NCBI GenBank assembly: GCA_002256935.1
Contig: NCGL01000058.1
Coordinates: forward strand, 1-39,348
Reading direction: 5' to 3'
Source: Bdellovibrio sp. 28-41-41
GTDB taxonomy: Bacteria; Bdellovibrionota; Bdellovibrionia; Bdellovibrionales; Bdellovibrionaceae
DNA length: 39,348 nucleotides
Positions 8,213-16,586 of the stretch are shown here, piece by piece (positions within the stretch are counted from its first letter, which is position 1; every line of letters begins with the position of its first letter). A model generated the notes under the pieces. That model ran no database searches and had not been told where the DNA came from. It saw nothing but the letters and a program-made list of their open reading frames with translations. The position numbers and the translations under genes are program-made.

Positions 8213-9427
8213 TTAAGCCGCTCTGATTTTTTTATAAGGAATTTTATTTTCGATTTCGAAATCCAGATTTAAATATTCTATATAGCTCTGCCAAACTTCG
8301 TTGCAGTCTATAATCTTCAAGCCGACTTGATTTTTTTCTTTATCAACCCAGGCGACATCAACTTGAATTTGAGCATTTTGTTCTTTTGATACTGAAATTT
8401 CAAGCCACATGCCATTTGATATTTTTCTTGGATTCAAGGCTTTTAATCCATTGCTTGAAATATCCATTATGGTTTCGGCCCAATCCACGGAGAGTTTTGA
8501 TATAAATCTGTGCTCGCGAACTGAATTAATATCGAGATCTCCCCAGATGATTTTTTGAAATGAGGCAGGCGGTAAAAATGAGGAGATAGATTTTCTTTCT
8601 TCTACAGTTAAGTTGTTTAAAACACTGGACTCTTTAGTAAAAAAATTAGTAAAGTTTTCAGGCGACAAGCAGTTGTCAAAAAACTTATAGTATTTTCTTT
8701 CGGGAAACATGAGTGACTTCAGTTTTGTATCTACAAAATATTTATACAGATTTTTTTTATCTTTTTTATTAGAGTAAACCTCGACAAATTTCTTTTTAAG
8801 CTCAGCTAAGTCTGCAGTGAGGATGACTACACTGGCATCGACAGTGGCGTACTTGATTGGCTTTGAGGTTACTCGGTCAAACAATAATATCGACTCATAG
8901 TATTTGCTGGCACCTGGTATAACCGAGATGTAGACGCGGTCTATTAACAGATAATTAGTGACATATTCATAAAAAAATTTACACATCGGAAGAAAAATCG
9001 CACCACCCTTTAGTCTGAATTTAGAATCTATGGCCAGAGAGGAGACTTCGGCTATTCTAATTTTTTTATAATCGTCGGGTATTTGATAGATATTTTCAAA
9101 GGGAAGTCCCAAATTTGTTCTTTGAATTATGGATAACGTTCCGACCACCTCGTCATCTATTTTTGCAACTATTGTGGATGTGGTTGGTAGGCAAAAATGT
9201 TTAATTATTCTTTTACCGGTTGAGCTCGATTTTATATATCCTGCCTCTACATAGGCATCATGTAGAATACGATAGGACTCCAGTATTTCATTTTGTGTTT
9301 CAGCAAGTTTAATTTTTAATCCTTCAGGGGGGTCTATTTCTACATCCATAAGCTCGCGCATCATGGGGTGGCTTATCCAGTTCGGCAGATTATTTAGGAG
9401 CGTTTTTTTAAGATTTATTTTAGCCAC
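8213..9427 (-). CDS. Predicted FeeM-like N-acyltransferase (GNAT fold) fused to a PilZ domain
   Basis: A 404-residue cytoplasmic protein with no signal peptide or membrane segment. Residues about 40-215 look like the long-chain N-acyl amino acid synthase (FeeM) branch of the GNAT fold: a YRILHDAYVEAGY helix, a TIVAKIDDEVVGTLSI strand pair, AEVSSLAIDSKFR and a C-terminal strand around ISVIPGASKYYE. The last 110 residues look like PilZ, the c-di-GMP receptor domain: DISSNG at 322-327 fits the (D/N)xSxxG motif, but the Arg motif is only REHR (304-307) instead of RxxxR, so binding is uncertain. It is divergent, over 171 nt, from a ThiF/E1-like gene. It may make an acylated small molecule under c-di-GMP control; this is inference. 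Confidence 0.65.
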   Translation of the reverse strand: MAKINLKKTLLNNLPNWISHPMMRELMDVEIDPPEGLKIKLAETQNEILESYRILHDAYVEAGYIKSSSTGKRIIKHFCLPTTSTIVAKIDDEVVGTLSIIQRTNLGLPFENIYQIPDDYKKIRIAEVSSLAIDSKFRLKGGAIFLPMCKFFYEYVTNYLLIDRVYISVIPGASKYYESILLFDRVTSKPIKYATVDASVVILTADLAELKKKFVEVYSNKKDKKNLYKYFVDTKLKSLMFPERKYYKFFDNCLSPENFTNFFTKESSVLNNLTVEERKSISSFLPPASFQKIIWGDLDINSVREHRFISKLSVDWAETIMDISSNGLKALNPRKISNGMWLEISVSKEQNAQIQVDVAWVDKEKNQVGLKIIDCNEVWQSYIEYLNLDFEIENKIPYKKIRAA

Positions 9428-9598
9428 AAGACCTCGACATATGTATTGCTATAGTTTATTCGGATCATTCAATCTGAAAATGAAGTGCGGAATTATAAAA
9501 AAAGTTGTTAAATAAATTCAGCATTGTTTGAGTAATTAATTCTTAAATTGAGACGTTTAAGGTAGTGTTTTTATATTTAATTTATTTAGGAGTCTAAA

Positions 9599-10474
9599 AT
9601 GATTAAATTCAATTACAATGATGCTTTTTCAAGAAATATAGGCTGGTTAACAATAGCTGAACAACAGAAGCTAAGGACTTCACGCGTCGCCATCGCCGGA
9701 ATGGGAGGGGTAGGAGGCGTACACTTGTTGGCCTTAACCCGATTGGGTATCGGAAAATTTAATATTTCAGATTTAGATAGTTTTGACGTAGTTAATTTTA
9801 ATCGTCAAGCAGGTGCCAACATAAACACGGTGGGTAAAGAAAAAGTACAAGTTATGGCTCAAGAGGCGCTTGCTATCAATCCTGATTTGGATGTCAGGAT
9901 TTTTTTTAGCGGGGTAACTGAAAACAATATTGATGATTTTTTTAAAGATGTTGATATTTACGTCGATGGTTTGGATTTGTTCGCATTTAAAGCGCGCGAG
10001 TTGGTCTATAAAACCTGCGCACAAAAAAAAATACCAATAGTTGTAGCGGTGCCCTTAGGATTCGGCACGGCCTGTATAAGTTTTTTGCCAGGAGGAATTA
10101 CGGCCGATCAATATTTCGGTTTTTCAAAAACAACTGATGACCTGGAAAAGGCATTTATGTTTTTAATCGGAGTTTCGCCGCAAGTGCTGCATCGACATTA
10201 TATAGCTGATGCCAGTGCTGTTAATTTAAAAGAGAGAAGGGGGCCGTCAACAGCAAGTGCCTGTCAACTATGTGCCGGCGTAGCTTCAACCGAAGCTGTT
10301 AAGATTTTACTTAAGCGAGAGAACATAAAATGTGCGCCATATTCTTTTCAATTTGATGCGTACTCATATAAACTGGCAAGATCTTGGCGTCCCTGGGGTT
10401 ATAATAACCCTTTTCAGCGTATCAGTTTGGTTATTATGAAAATGATTTATAAAGGAATGAAATCACAGAAGTAG
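9599..10474 (+). CDS. ThiF/MoeB/E1-like adenylyltransferase
   Basis: A 291-residue soluble protein of the ubiquitin-activating E1-like superfamily, which adenylates a C-terminal carboxylate or small substrate. The Rossmann loop GMGGVGG is at 34-40. DLDSFDVVNFNRQ (58-70) supplies the nucleotide Asp and the Arg finger Arg69. GKEKV holds the conserved Lys, and VDGLD (122-126) holds the metal Asp123. Only one Cys pair (Cys222-x2-Cys225) of the usual two zinc CxxC motifs is present, and no clear catalytic Cys is seen. The C-terminus has a basic amphipathic tail (PFQRISLVIMKMIYKG). An AGGAG site precedes the ATG. No ThiS, MoaD or ubiquitin-like partner is nearby; the neighbour is an N-acyltransferase-PilZ protein, so the role is not standard thiamine or molybdopterin synthesis. 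Confidence 0.85.
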   Translation: MIKFNYNDAFSRNIGWLTIAEQQKLRTSRVAIAGMGGVGGVHLLALTRLGIGKFNISDLDSFDVVNFNRQAGANINTVGKEKVQVMAQEALAINPDLDVRIFFSGVTENNIDDFFKDVDIYVDGLDLFAFKARELVYKTCAQKKIPIVVAVPLGFGTACISFLPGGITADQYFGFSKTTDDLEKAFMFLIGVSPQVLHRHYIADASAVNLKERRGPSTASACQLCAGVASTEAVKILLKRENIKCAPYSFQFDAYSYKLARSWRPWGYNNPFQRISLVIMKMIYKGMKSQK

Positions 10475-10553
10475 TGCATTAAAATTGAGGTTAGTGATTT
10501 ATCTCATATTAATACGCGACAGGCTATTTTATAACTTATTAACTGAACCTGAT

Positions 10554-10751
10554 TTACAATATTAAAGACGCATTATAGAAGTTGGGAAGATCACCAAGGC
10601 CTGCGATTCCCACAGTCGAATTCATAAGTTTCTTTTGTTCATTTAAACTCAAAATTCCGATATTTCGCAAAAACCGTTGATGGTAGTCTGGTGATTTGTC
10701 CAACAGGTCTCCAGTGAAAACACTTTTAGGCTTTATCTGTTTATCTTGAAT
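10554..10751 (-). pseudogene. Truncated relic of a second ThiF/E1-like gene
   Basis: A 64-codon minus-strand frame bounded by stops reads FLRNIGILSLNEQ, KKLMNSTVGIAGLG and then loses similarity. About 16 of 28 residues match the N-terminus of the intact ThiF-like protein next door (SRNIGWLTIAEQQ, KLRTSRVAIAGMG) in the same order without gaps. The match ends inside the nucleotide-binding glycine loop, where the second half (GVGG) is lost. There is no in-frame start codon near the upstream stop. It is therefore the remains of a paralogue or older copy in the opposite orientation, cut by a deletion. Confidence 0.75.
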
Positions 10752-10842
10752 TTACTAGACTTGCTCTAAGGCCATTTATTCGATTATTCCTAAAAAGAAC
10801 AACTTAGGGCCAAAACAGTAATAATTTGAATACCTATAAAAG

Positions 10843-10865
10843 ATCCAAAATAAACTATTTTGGAT
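10843..10865. repeat. Perfect 10-bp inverted repeat (3-nt spacer)
   Basis: ATCCAAAATA (10843-10852), AAC, TATTTTGGAT (10856-10865) is a perfect inverted repeat about 150 nt upstream of the LolA-like operon. It is A+T-rich and lacks a U-tract, so it fits an operator better than a terminator. The function is inferred. Confidence 0.4.
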
Positions 10866-11015
10866 ATTCTGATTGTTTCAAGGCAAATTGGGGACTTCAA
10901 TAATATAGTCCGCGGCACGTAAGGTATGTTTCTATGTTCATCGATTGCGAATTTACTCGAAGCAGGTAAGTTGCAAAATAATTCGTCGGAAGATTTTTAA
11001 TCGGAGGAAGCTGTT

Positions 11016-11723
11016 TTGAAAATTAAGTTTTTAATTTTATTTCCTTTCCTATGTGGAACTTTAAACGCTGCTCTTAATGCGGACGAAATCTTGAGAAAAT
11101 CTGAAAAGTATCGGAGTCTTGACGGAAACTATTCAGTTTCTGTGGTTGTGATTAACCAAATGGCAAACTTAATTCAAGACGAATCGCGTTTTTCGGTTAA
11201 AATTAAAGACAATACTACTTCCTTGGTTGAGCAAGTGTATCCCGCATCATCGCGCGGTAAAAAACTTTTAATGATTAATAATGATCTTTGGATGAAAACG
11301 AATGATATTAAAAAGGGAATCCGAATTAATTTAGATCAAAAACTTACTGGTGAAACTGCAAATGGAGATTTAGCAAAAACAAATTTTTATATAGATTACC
11401 AGCCAAAAATTATTGAGGAAAATAGTAGTTTTTATAAATTGCATTTGAAATCGAAGCACGATCAAACAACATATTCGCAAATTAACTATTATGTATTCAA
11501 GGAAGGCCTAATCCCGTTCAAAGCCGAATTTATGGCTGTGTCTGGAAAAATTTTGAAAATCGCAGAATATGCAAAACCGACCAAAAAGATTAAAGACCGG
11601 ATTTTGATTTCAAAGCTAAAAATCTCGGATGCAGTTGTAAAGCAACGATCATCAATTTTGAAGTATGAGAATTTTAAGGTCCATAAGATAGATGATGCTG
11701 TTTTCAATCGTGCATCGATGTAG
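11016..11723 (+). CDS. LolA-like periplasmic outer-membrane lipoprotein-sorting protein
   Basis: A 235-residue exported protein with a signal peptide (KIKFLILFPFLCGTLNA). The mature part is rich in beta strands and has the LolA/LolB-like layout (COG2834-type): an N-terminal helix (ADEILRKSEKYRSLDG), antiparallel strands such as FSVKIKDNTTSLVEQVYP, and the LLMINNDLWMKTNDIKKGIRI segment typical of this branch. It starts at TTG 11016 with GGAGGA about 8 nt upstream; no better ATG exists. It is first in an operon with an ATPase, a MacB/FtsX-type permease and a beta-barrel, with 3 nt to the next gene. It probably carries a lipid or lipoprotein across the periplasm for that transporter. It is unlikely to be the housekeeping LolA, because its partners are a dedicated set. 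Confidence 0.75.
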   Translation: MKIKFLILFPFLCGTLNAALNADEILRKSEKYRSLDGNYSVSVVVINQMANLIQDESRFSVKIKDNTTSLVEQVYPASSRGKKLLMINNDLWMKTNDIKKGIRINLDQKLTGETANGDLAKTNFYIDYQPKIIEENSSFYKLHLKSKHDQTTYSQINYYVFKEGLIPFKAEFMAVSGKILKIAEYAKPTKKIKDRILISKLKISDAVVKQRSSILKYENFKVHKIDDAVFNRASM

Positions 11724-11726
11724 CCT

Positions 11727-12404
11727 ATGTTGGAACTAAAAAATGTTTACAAGTCATATGGTGAGGGTGGGCAACAACAATCTGTTTTAGAAGATGTTAG
11801 TGTTGTATTCGATGATAATCAGTTTATAGCTTTGCTGGGCAAGTCTGGTTCGGGAAAATCTACGATCCTCAATATTCTTTCTGGTCTTGATTGTCCCGAC
11901 AAAGGAAGCGTGATTTTTTCTGGAAAAAGTCTTTATGACAGATTGGATAGTGAATTGTCACAGATTCGACGGATTTACTTTGGCTTTATTTTTCAAAGTT
12001 TCAATTTGTTATCCAACCTAACAGCCTATGAAAATATTGAATATCCGCTTTATCTTTTGAAATTAAGTTCAACAGAAAGAAGAAGAAGGACGCTAGATAT
12101 TTTAGATCATTTACAGCTAACTCAATTTCAACATAAGTTGCCTGGGCAATTGAGTGGTGGGCAGAGACAGCGTGTAGCTATCGGAAGAGCACTAGTTAAA
12201 TCTCCTAAATATATTTTTGCGGATGAACCTACTGCAAACCTCGATGAAAAAACCGGTCATGAGATTATTGAATTGATAAAGGAGATGCAGAAGTACTATG
12301 GGACAACGATAATCTACGTCACTCACGATTCAGAAATCACTGAGGTTGCTGACAAATGCCTTTTCTTGACTAACAGAAAGATTGAAAAATATGTTCATCC
12401 ATAG
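11727..12404 (+). CDS. ABC transporter ATP-binding protein (LolD/MacB type)
   Basis: A 225-residue ATPase that powers the neighbouring permease from the cytoplasmic face. Walker A is GKSGSGKST, the Q-loop lies in FIFQSFNLLSNLTAYENIEYP, the signature is LSGGQRQRVAIGRAL, Walker B is YIFADEPTANLDEKTG, and the H-switch is YVTHDSE. FQSFNLL and DEPTANLD are typical of the LolD/MacB/FtsE subfamily, which works by mechanotransmission and not by moving cargo through a channel. It overlaps the permease gene by 14 nt (permease start at 12391), showing translational coupling. Confidence 0.93.
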   Translation: MLELKNVYKSYGEGGQQQSVLEDVSVVFDDNQFIALLGKSGSGKSTILNILSGLDCPDKGSVIFSGKSLYDRLDSELSQIRRIYFGFIFQSFNLLSNLTAYENIEYPLYLLKLSSTERRRRTLDILDHLQLTQFQHKLPGQLSGGQRQRVAIGRALVKSPKYIFADEPTANLDEKTGHEIIELIKEMQKYYGTTIIYVTHDSEITEVADKCLFLTNRKIEKYVHP

Positions 12405-13602
12405 CATAGCACTTAGAAATTTGTTTAAAAATAAGTATCGTACTTTTGTAAGTATTCTGATGATTTCTGGAGCATTAGTAGGCGTGACCCTCTTTCGTGG
12501 CTATGTACTTCGCACTCTAGACGTAATTCAAACTACAATAGTAAACGGTCAATTTGGACATTTGCAGTTGGGCACGTCGGAATATTGGTCGCAAGACTAC
12601 AAAAATAAAAAAGATGTCTTGCTTGGGGACCACAAATTCATGATTGAAAAGATAGCCTCTATTCCCGGCGTCACTGCCGCGTCTCCTCGCATGAAATTTT
12701 ACGGACTGCTAAGTACTGAGCAAATGTCGGATTCTGCTATGTTAATTGGTATTGACCCTGCTAAAGAAAAAACCTTTTCAGTTGGTTTGAACATGATTGA
12801 AGGGAAAGATGTAAATGTTGAAGATAAGAAAATTTTGGTAGGAACGTCGTTAGCAAAACGTTTAAAGTTAAAGCTTGGAGATAGTGTTACTTTGGTAGCG
12901 TCGACCCTTGATCAAGTTGTCAATGCAATGGACTTTCAGATTTCTGGAATATTTGCGACCGGCGCTGAAGAGTTTGACTCCGTAGCGGCTTTCATTAATA
13001 TCATTGATGCTCAGAAGGTAATGAACTCAACAGCAGTGGATGTAGTTAAAATCTCTGTGAGTGACGTGAGCAAGCTTGAGGAAGTAAAAAGTAGAATTGA
13101 GAACAAGTTTATTGATAAAAAAATAGAAGTGAGAACTTGGTATCAAATCTCCTCACTATTTCGTAAGGTTGAATCGTTTTATAATACTCAAACCGGACTA
13201 ATGTTTAGCATTTTGGTTTTTATAGTTTTGTTAGGAATTTCAAATACAGTTTCAATGTCTTTGAACGAACGTATTGGAGAAATTGGAACGCTGAGAGCTC
13301 TGGGGCAATCCCGATTGTCGCTGTTCAATCAATTTATGCTGGAGTCTTTCTATTTATGCTTCGCGGCGTTGTCGATTGGCGCGGTCATCAGTTTTTTCGT
13401 TACAAAGATTGTAAACATGGCAAATTTGACAGCGGAGATTCCTGGAGCGTCAATTCCGATGCCAATTGAAATTGGATTCTACCCTCAGGTGGTAGCTGGT
13501 TTCGGCGTGGCTCTTTTTTTTATAGTTAATTTTTTTACTGCTATTTTGGTAATTAAATTTATTAGGATTAAAATTGTTGAATCTTTACGTCATAATATTT
13601 AG
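12391..13602 (+). CDS. ABC transporter permease, MacB/LolC/FtsX type
   Basis: A 403-residue inner-membrane protein. An N-terminal membrane helix (RTFVSILMISGALVGVTLF) is followed by a large periplasmic MacB-type core domain (about 45-260), including AASPRMKFYGLLS and a LVGTSLAKRLKLKLGDSVTL block. Three C-terminal helices of the FtsX domain surround MSLNERIGEIGTLRALGQS, the coupling motif of the family. An ATG at 12391 is preferred to TTG 12382, because AGAAAG at 12375-12380 is well spaced only for the ATG. Only one permease gene is present, so a homodimer is expected as in MacB. It probably hands a substrate to the LolA-like protein. Confidence 0.9.
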   Translation: MFIHSIALRNLFKNKYRTFVSILMISGALVGVTLFRGYVLRTLDVIQTTIVNGQFGHLQLGTSEYWSQDYKNKKDVLLGDHKFMIEKIASIPGVTAASPRMKFYGLLSTEQMSDSAMLIGIDPAKEKTFSVGLNMIEGKDVNVEDKKILVGTSLAKRLKLKLGDSVTLVASTLDQVVNAMDFQISGIFATGAEEFDSVAAFINIIDAQKVMNSTAVDVVKISVSDVSKLEEVKSRIENKFIDKKIEVRTWYQISSLFRKVESFYNTQTGLMFSILVFIVLLGISNTVSMSLNERIGEIGTLRALGQSRLSLFNQFMLESFYLCFAALSIGAVISFFVTKIVNMANLTAEIPGASIPMPIEIGFYPQVVAGFGVALFFIVNFFTAILVIKFIRIKIVESLRHNI

Positions 13603-14794
13603 TTTTTTTTTGTTCTTTTTTTGCGAGAAGGTATTTGCAATTCACTCCTTTGGAGTCATTGCAGATATTGAATTTCAAACTAGGAATAGCGAAAAAGATT
13701 CCCCGCAAAACGCAAATTTAAATTTTTTTACATTTGAGCAAAATTGGTCTGGGCATCAGTCCAAATTTATTGGGCAACTTCGTGTTTTTGAGTATTTTAA
13801 AAAACAAGAAAGTGGGCACTCCGAGTCTTTGCGGCATGAGATTTATCCAGCTGAGTTTAATTTTGCGGTAAATCAAGGGCAACATTTGTTTGTTTTGGGC
13901 TATCAAAATGTCTTTCTAACCGAAGGGTTCAATTTGATAGATATGGAAATTTTCCATTCTAGGAATAGTAATATTTCAATTTTCTCTTCTCCTGAAAAGT
14001 TGTATTACACCTCGCCCGGCATTAGTTATAAATTGATTGGCGAAACTTTGTCTATGCAGTTATTTATTTCTAGATTTGATCGAACTGACAAAATTAATGA
14101 TGCACAGATGCAGATTCTAAAAAGTTCTTTTGGCGAAGCGAGTTCCTTTCCAGCGTTCGAGTTTAATAAAAATAACGAAAATGACATTTTGATTAAAATG
14201 ATGGGAACTAGTAAGAGTTTTGATTGGTCCTTGTATGGGGCACGTACTCTTGAGAAGAGATTAAACTTTATGTGGAACCCAAGCACACTTGAGTTTTCTC
14301 AGGTTTCTTTGCCATTCAATAGTTTTGGTGGCGGAATTTCAGTCCCCGTTGAAAAGTATATTTTCCGTTTCGATTTTCAAGAAAATTTAAACAGAAACTA
14401 TGTTGGACAAAATAATTCCACACGTCCACTTAACCAGGTCAATTACAGTTTATCGCTAGATAGAGCTGTTGGGAAAGATGCCAACCTAGTTTTTGTGCTT
14501 GGTCGTAGTGAAGTAAAATCGGATTTTTTACTATCGAATCGCGAAAGTAATATATTAGATCTGTTTGTAAATCTAAATTACGAGTTAAATGAGAAGGTAA
14601 GTGTTGATACTAGCTACTTTGAACGGGTTGACTCTCAAACTTACGGTTTAGGTTTAGCTCTGAATACAAAAGTCCTTCTTAATATTGAGCTACGTTATGG
14701 TTTTGAAAGTTTTTGGGCAGGACCCAAAAGTCGGTTAGTTTGGTTAGATCATGAGGACAAAGTTTATATCGGTGTTAAAGCGACCACATTTTAG
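13574..14794 (+). CDS. Predicted outer-membrane beta-barrel protein of the LolA/MacB-like operon
   Basis: A 406-residue exported protein starting at TTG 13574 (or TTG 13577), with AGGA 6-10 nt upstream; it overlaps the permease gene by 29 nt. A signal peptide (IIFSFFLFFFCEKVFA) leads into alternating polar and aromatic strands, such as HLFVLGYQNVFL, SMQLFISRFDR, EKYIFRFDFQENL and KVLLNIELRYGFESF. The protein ends VKATTF, with the terminal Phe that marks outer-membrane barrels for BAM. It is not homologous by eye to TolC or LptD. As the last gene of the operon it may be the outer-membrane receiver for whatever the transporter and LolA-like carrier deliver. The barrel call is likely; the function is inferred. 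Confidence 0.7.
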   Translation: MLNLYVIIFSFFLFFFCEKVFAIHSFGVIADIEFQTRNSEKDSPQNANLNFFTFEQNWSGHQSKFIGQLRVFEYFKKQESGHSESLRHEIYPAEFNFAVNQGQHLFVLGYQNVFLTEGFNLIDMEIFHSRNSNISIFSSPEKLYYTSPGISYKLIGETLSMQLFISRFDRTDKINDAQMQILKSSFGEASSFPAFEFNKNNENDILIKMMGTSKSFDWSLYGARTLEKRLNFMWNPSTLEFSQVSLPFNSFGGGISVPVEKYIFRFDFQENLNRNYVGQNNSTRPLNQVNYSLSLDRAVGKDANLVFVLGRSEVKSDFLLSNRESNILDLFVNLNYELNEKVSVDTSYFERVDSQTYGLGLALNTKVLLNIELRYGFESFWAGPKSRLVWLDHEDKVYIGVKATTF

Positions 14795-14939
14795 CTAGTG
14801 TTGGAAAGCTCCTGAGTCACTCCATCTGTTCGAGAACTTATGGGGAAGCCCAGATTTGGCAAGTCGTATGTGCTAGAAGGTACATCAATTATTGACAAAA
14901 TTCCGGCGTTTTGGGAATTGGCCTCTTTTATAGCCTGAA

Positions 14940-15053
14940 AAGCTTCTAGCAGAAATTGCCGATCTTAAAACTTACAATTCTGCATTTAGAGAGGAAAATA
15001 AAAAAATGAAATCTCGGTTGGACCAATTGGAAAATAGTATTAATTCCAAGTAG
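14940..15053 (+). pseudogene. Short coiled-coil gene tail, possible remnant
   Basis: After a stop at 14931-14933, a 37-codon frame reads KLLAEIADLKTYNSAFREEN and then KKMKSRLDQLENSINSK before a stop at 15051. It is a regular heptad coiled coil with no start codon before the internal Met and no ribosome-binding site. It resembles the C-terminal coiled coils of phage-tail or S74-chaperone-type proteins, but too little remains to decide. The flanking sequence (14795-14939) contains no recognisable gene. Confidence 0.3.
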
Positions 15054-15080
15054 TTTATTCAAAAACGGCCCGGGTATTTT

Positions 15081-16427
15081 TTAGTTCGTGCTAGCTAAAT
15101 AATGGAAGTAAGCTTTCGTTCTCTCGACATACTCGACGGTTTCGCTGCCGCGAGCGTGGCCCCATTTTGTATTTTTATAATATTCATTTTCCGCCAGCTT
15201 TGGAAGAATGGTTTTAAGTTGGTTCCAATGATACGGATTTTTTCCTAACGATTCAGATAATACAAATGCATCTTGCAGATGCCCAATTCCAATATTGTAG
15301 GCCGCTAAGGCTAAAATAACTCGATCATTATAGGAAATATCTTTCGGGAAAAACTGAATCAGTTTTTTCAAATAACGAGCGCCGCCTAAAATATTTTCTT
15401 CGGGATCATGAATATCTTCGATTCCTAAATACTCAGCCGTTGACTGAGTGATTTGCATCAAACCTTTTACGCCCGTAAAACTGCGTGCCGTTGGATCCCA
15501 GTGAGACTCTTGATAACAAACGGCTGCCACCAATTGCCATGGCAATCCGTATTTCAAACCCGCACGTTTAAAATAAGTGATGTACTCGGGTAATCTAGAT
15601 TTTGTGCGTAGTTTGAAAATTTCAATATCGGATTGAGACAGCTCTTCAGAATAAATTCTATATTGTTCATAGATTTTTTGAACGCGGCCTTCGCGAGATG
15701 CTTTTTGGAACCAGCTTCGCATTAACGGATTTAGAAAATCTTGTTGTTCGGCGATCATCCAGTTTAACGAGAAATTATCTTTTAGTTTGAATTTGAACTC
15801 TAGGTTACTGAATTCTTTTAAATGGAAAACGCCTTCATTACTGTTCGCAATCAAACAATCCGCATGGCTGTTCGAGATTTCGCTGAATGCGCGCGCGGTT
15901 GATCCATTTAACCACACTTGAATGCGTGCCGTAGGAATGCTCTTAACGAGCTCTTGGTGGGATACGACGTTCTTGTTGCGTTCGAAGGAAATAATATCGA
16001 GGTTATTTAAATCTGTTTCTGAGGCCGCGTCCACACGTTTACGGCAGAACACGGACAAAGAGGCAGATTCATAATCAGGCCCGATAACGTCCGCGTGAGT
16101 CTCTACAAACGCACGTGGGAAGCGTCCCGCAGCTATGTGGCCTTCACCGCGTTTGTAGGCGGCGATCAAGTCGTCTTCATTGCGATAGGCTTTGAACTCA
16201 ACTTTTTTGCCATACGTTTTAGCAAAGTCGGCAAGTAGATCGTGGTCGATACCTTGGCTGATTTGTTTTGTTTTAGAGGAGTAAGATAGTGGGTGTCTTA
16301 ATATAAGGACTTTGAGTGCCGGCAATTCTTGCAGTTTCAGCGCTTGTCGATCTGAGTAATATCGAGGCCCTTCACAATGAATTAGACCGACCAGAGGTAG
16401 AAGTAATAGTGTCCGAAAAAAAAGCAT
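15081..16427 (-). CDS. mltF: MltF-type membrane-bound lytic murein transglycosylase (SBP_bac_3 + SLT)
   Basis: Cleaves peptidoglycan glycan strands to 1,6-anhydro-muropeptides. The 448 residues begin with a hydrophobic signal (FFRTLLLLPLVGLIHC); the Cys suggests lipidation, although LIHC is not a classic lipobox. A periplasmic solute-binding-like domain (about 35-280) shows LKVLILRHPLSY, DHDLLADFAKTYGKKVEF and IAAGRFPRA. A C-terminal SLT domain (about 305-440) carries the catalytic Glu in CYQESHWDPTARS, then GVKGLMQITQSTAEYLGI and LALAAYNIGIGHL. This domain order is that of E. coli MltF. It stands alone, divergent from tdk. In a predatory bacterium it could serve growth or prey-wall remodelling; the sequence does not decide. 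Confidence 0.92.
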   Translation of the reverse strand: MLFFRTLLLLPLVGLIHCEGPRYYSDRQALKLQELPALKVLILRHPLSYSSKTKQISQGIDHDLLADFAKTYGKKVEFKAYRNEDDLIAAYKRGEGHIAAGRFPRAFVETHADVIGPDYESASLSVFCRKRVDAASETDLNNLDIISFERNKNVVSHQELVKSIPTARIQVWLNGSTARAFSEISNSHADCLIANSNEGVFHLKEFSNLEFKFKLKDNFSLNWMIAEQQDFLNPLMRSWFQKASREGRVQKIYEQYRIYSEELSQSDIEIFKLRTKSRLPEYITYFKRAGLKYGLPWQLVAAVCYQESHWDPTARSFTGVKGLMQITQSTAEYLGIEDIHDPEENILGGARYLKKLIQFFPKDISYNDRVILALAAYNIGIGHLQDAFVLSESLGKNPYHWNQLKTILPKLAENEYYKNTKWGHARGSETVEYVERTKAYFHYLASTN

Positions 16428-16586
16428 AAGGACGCTTGTTAATCTAGAGACTCTAAGGGTTCAAGTCAGATGACGTTATTTGTTTCACCAACTCGAAATA
16501 AAGATGGGCTTAATGCGCGCGTCAAAAAATTTTACATGATATCGTAACATTTTTTCACTAGTCTTTCATTCTTTCGAGGGGAAGAA

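Larger units (their letters stand above)
10475..11015. other. Intergenic region with a gene relic and an inverted repeat
   Basis: No intact gene was found. It holds a ThiF-like relic on the minus strand (10554-10751) and a perfect inverted repeat (10843-10865). Just before the next gene there is a GGAGGA ribosome-binding site (about 11002-11008). No convincing -35/-10 pair was found. Confidence 0.5.
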
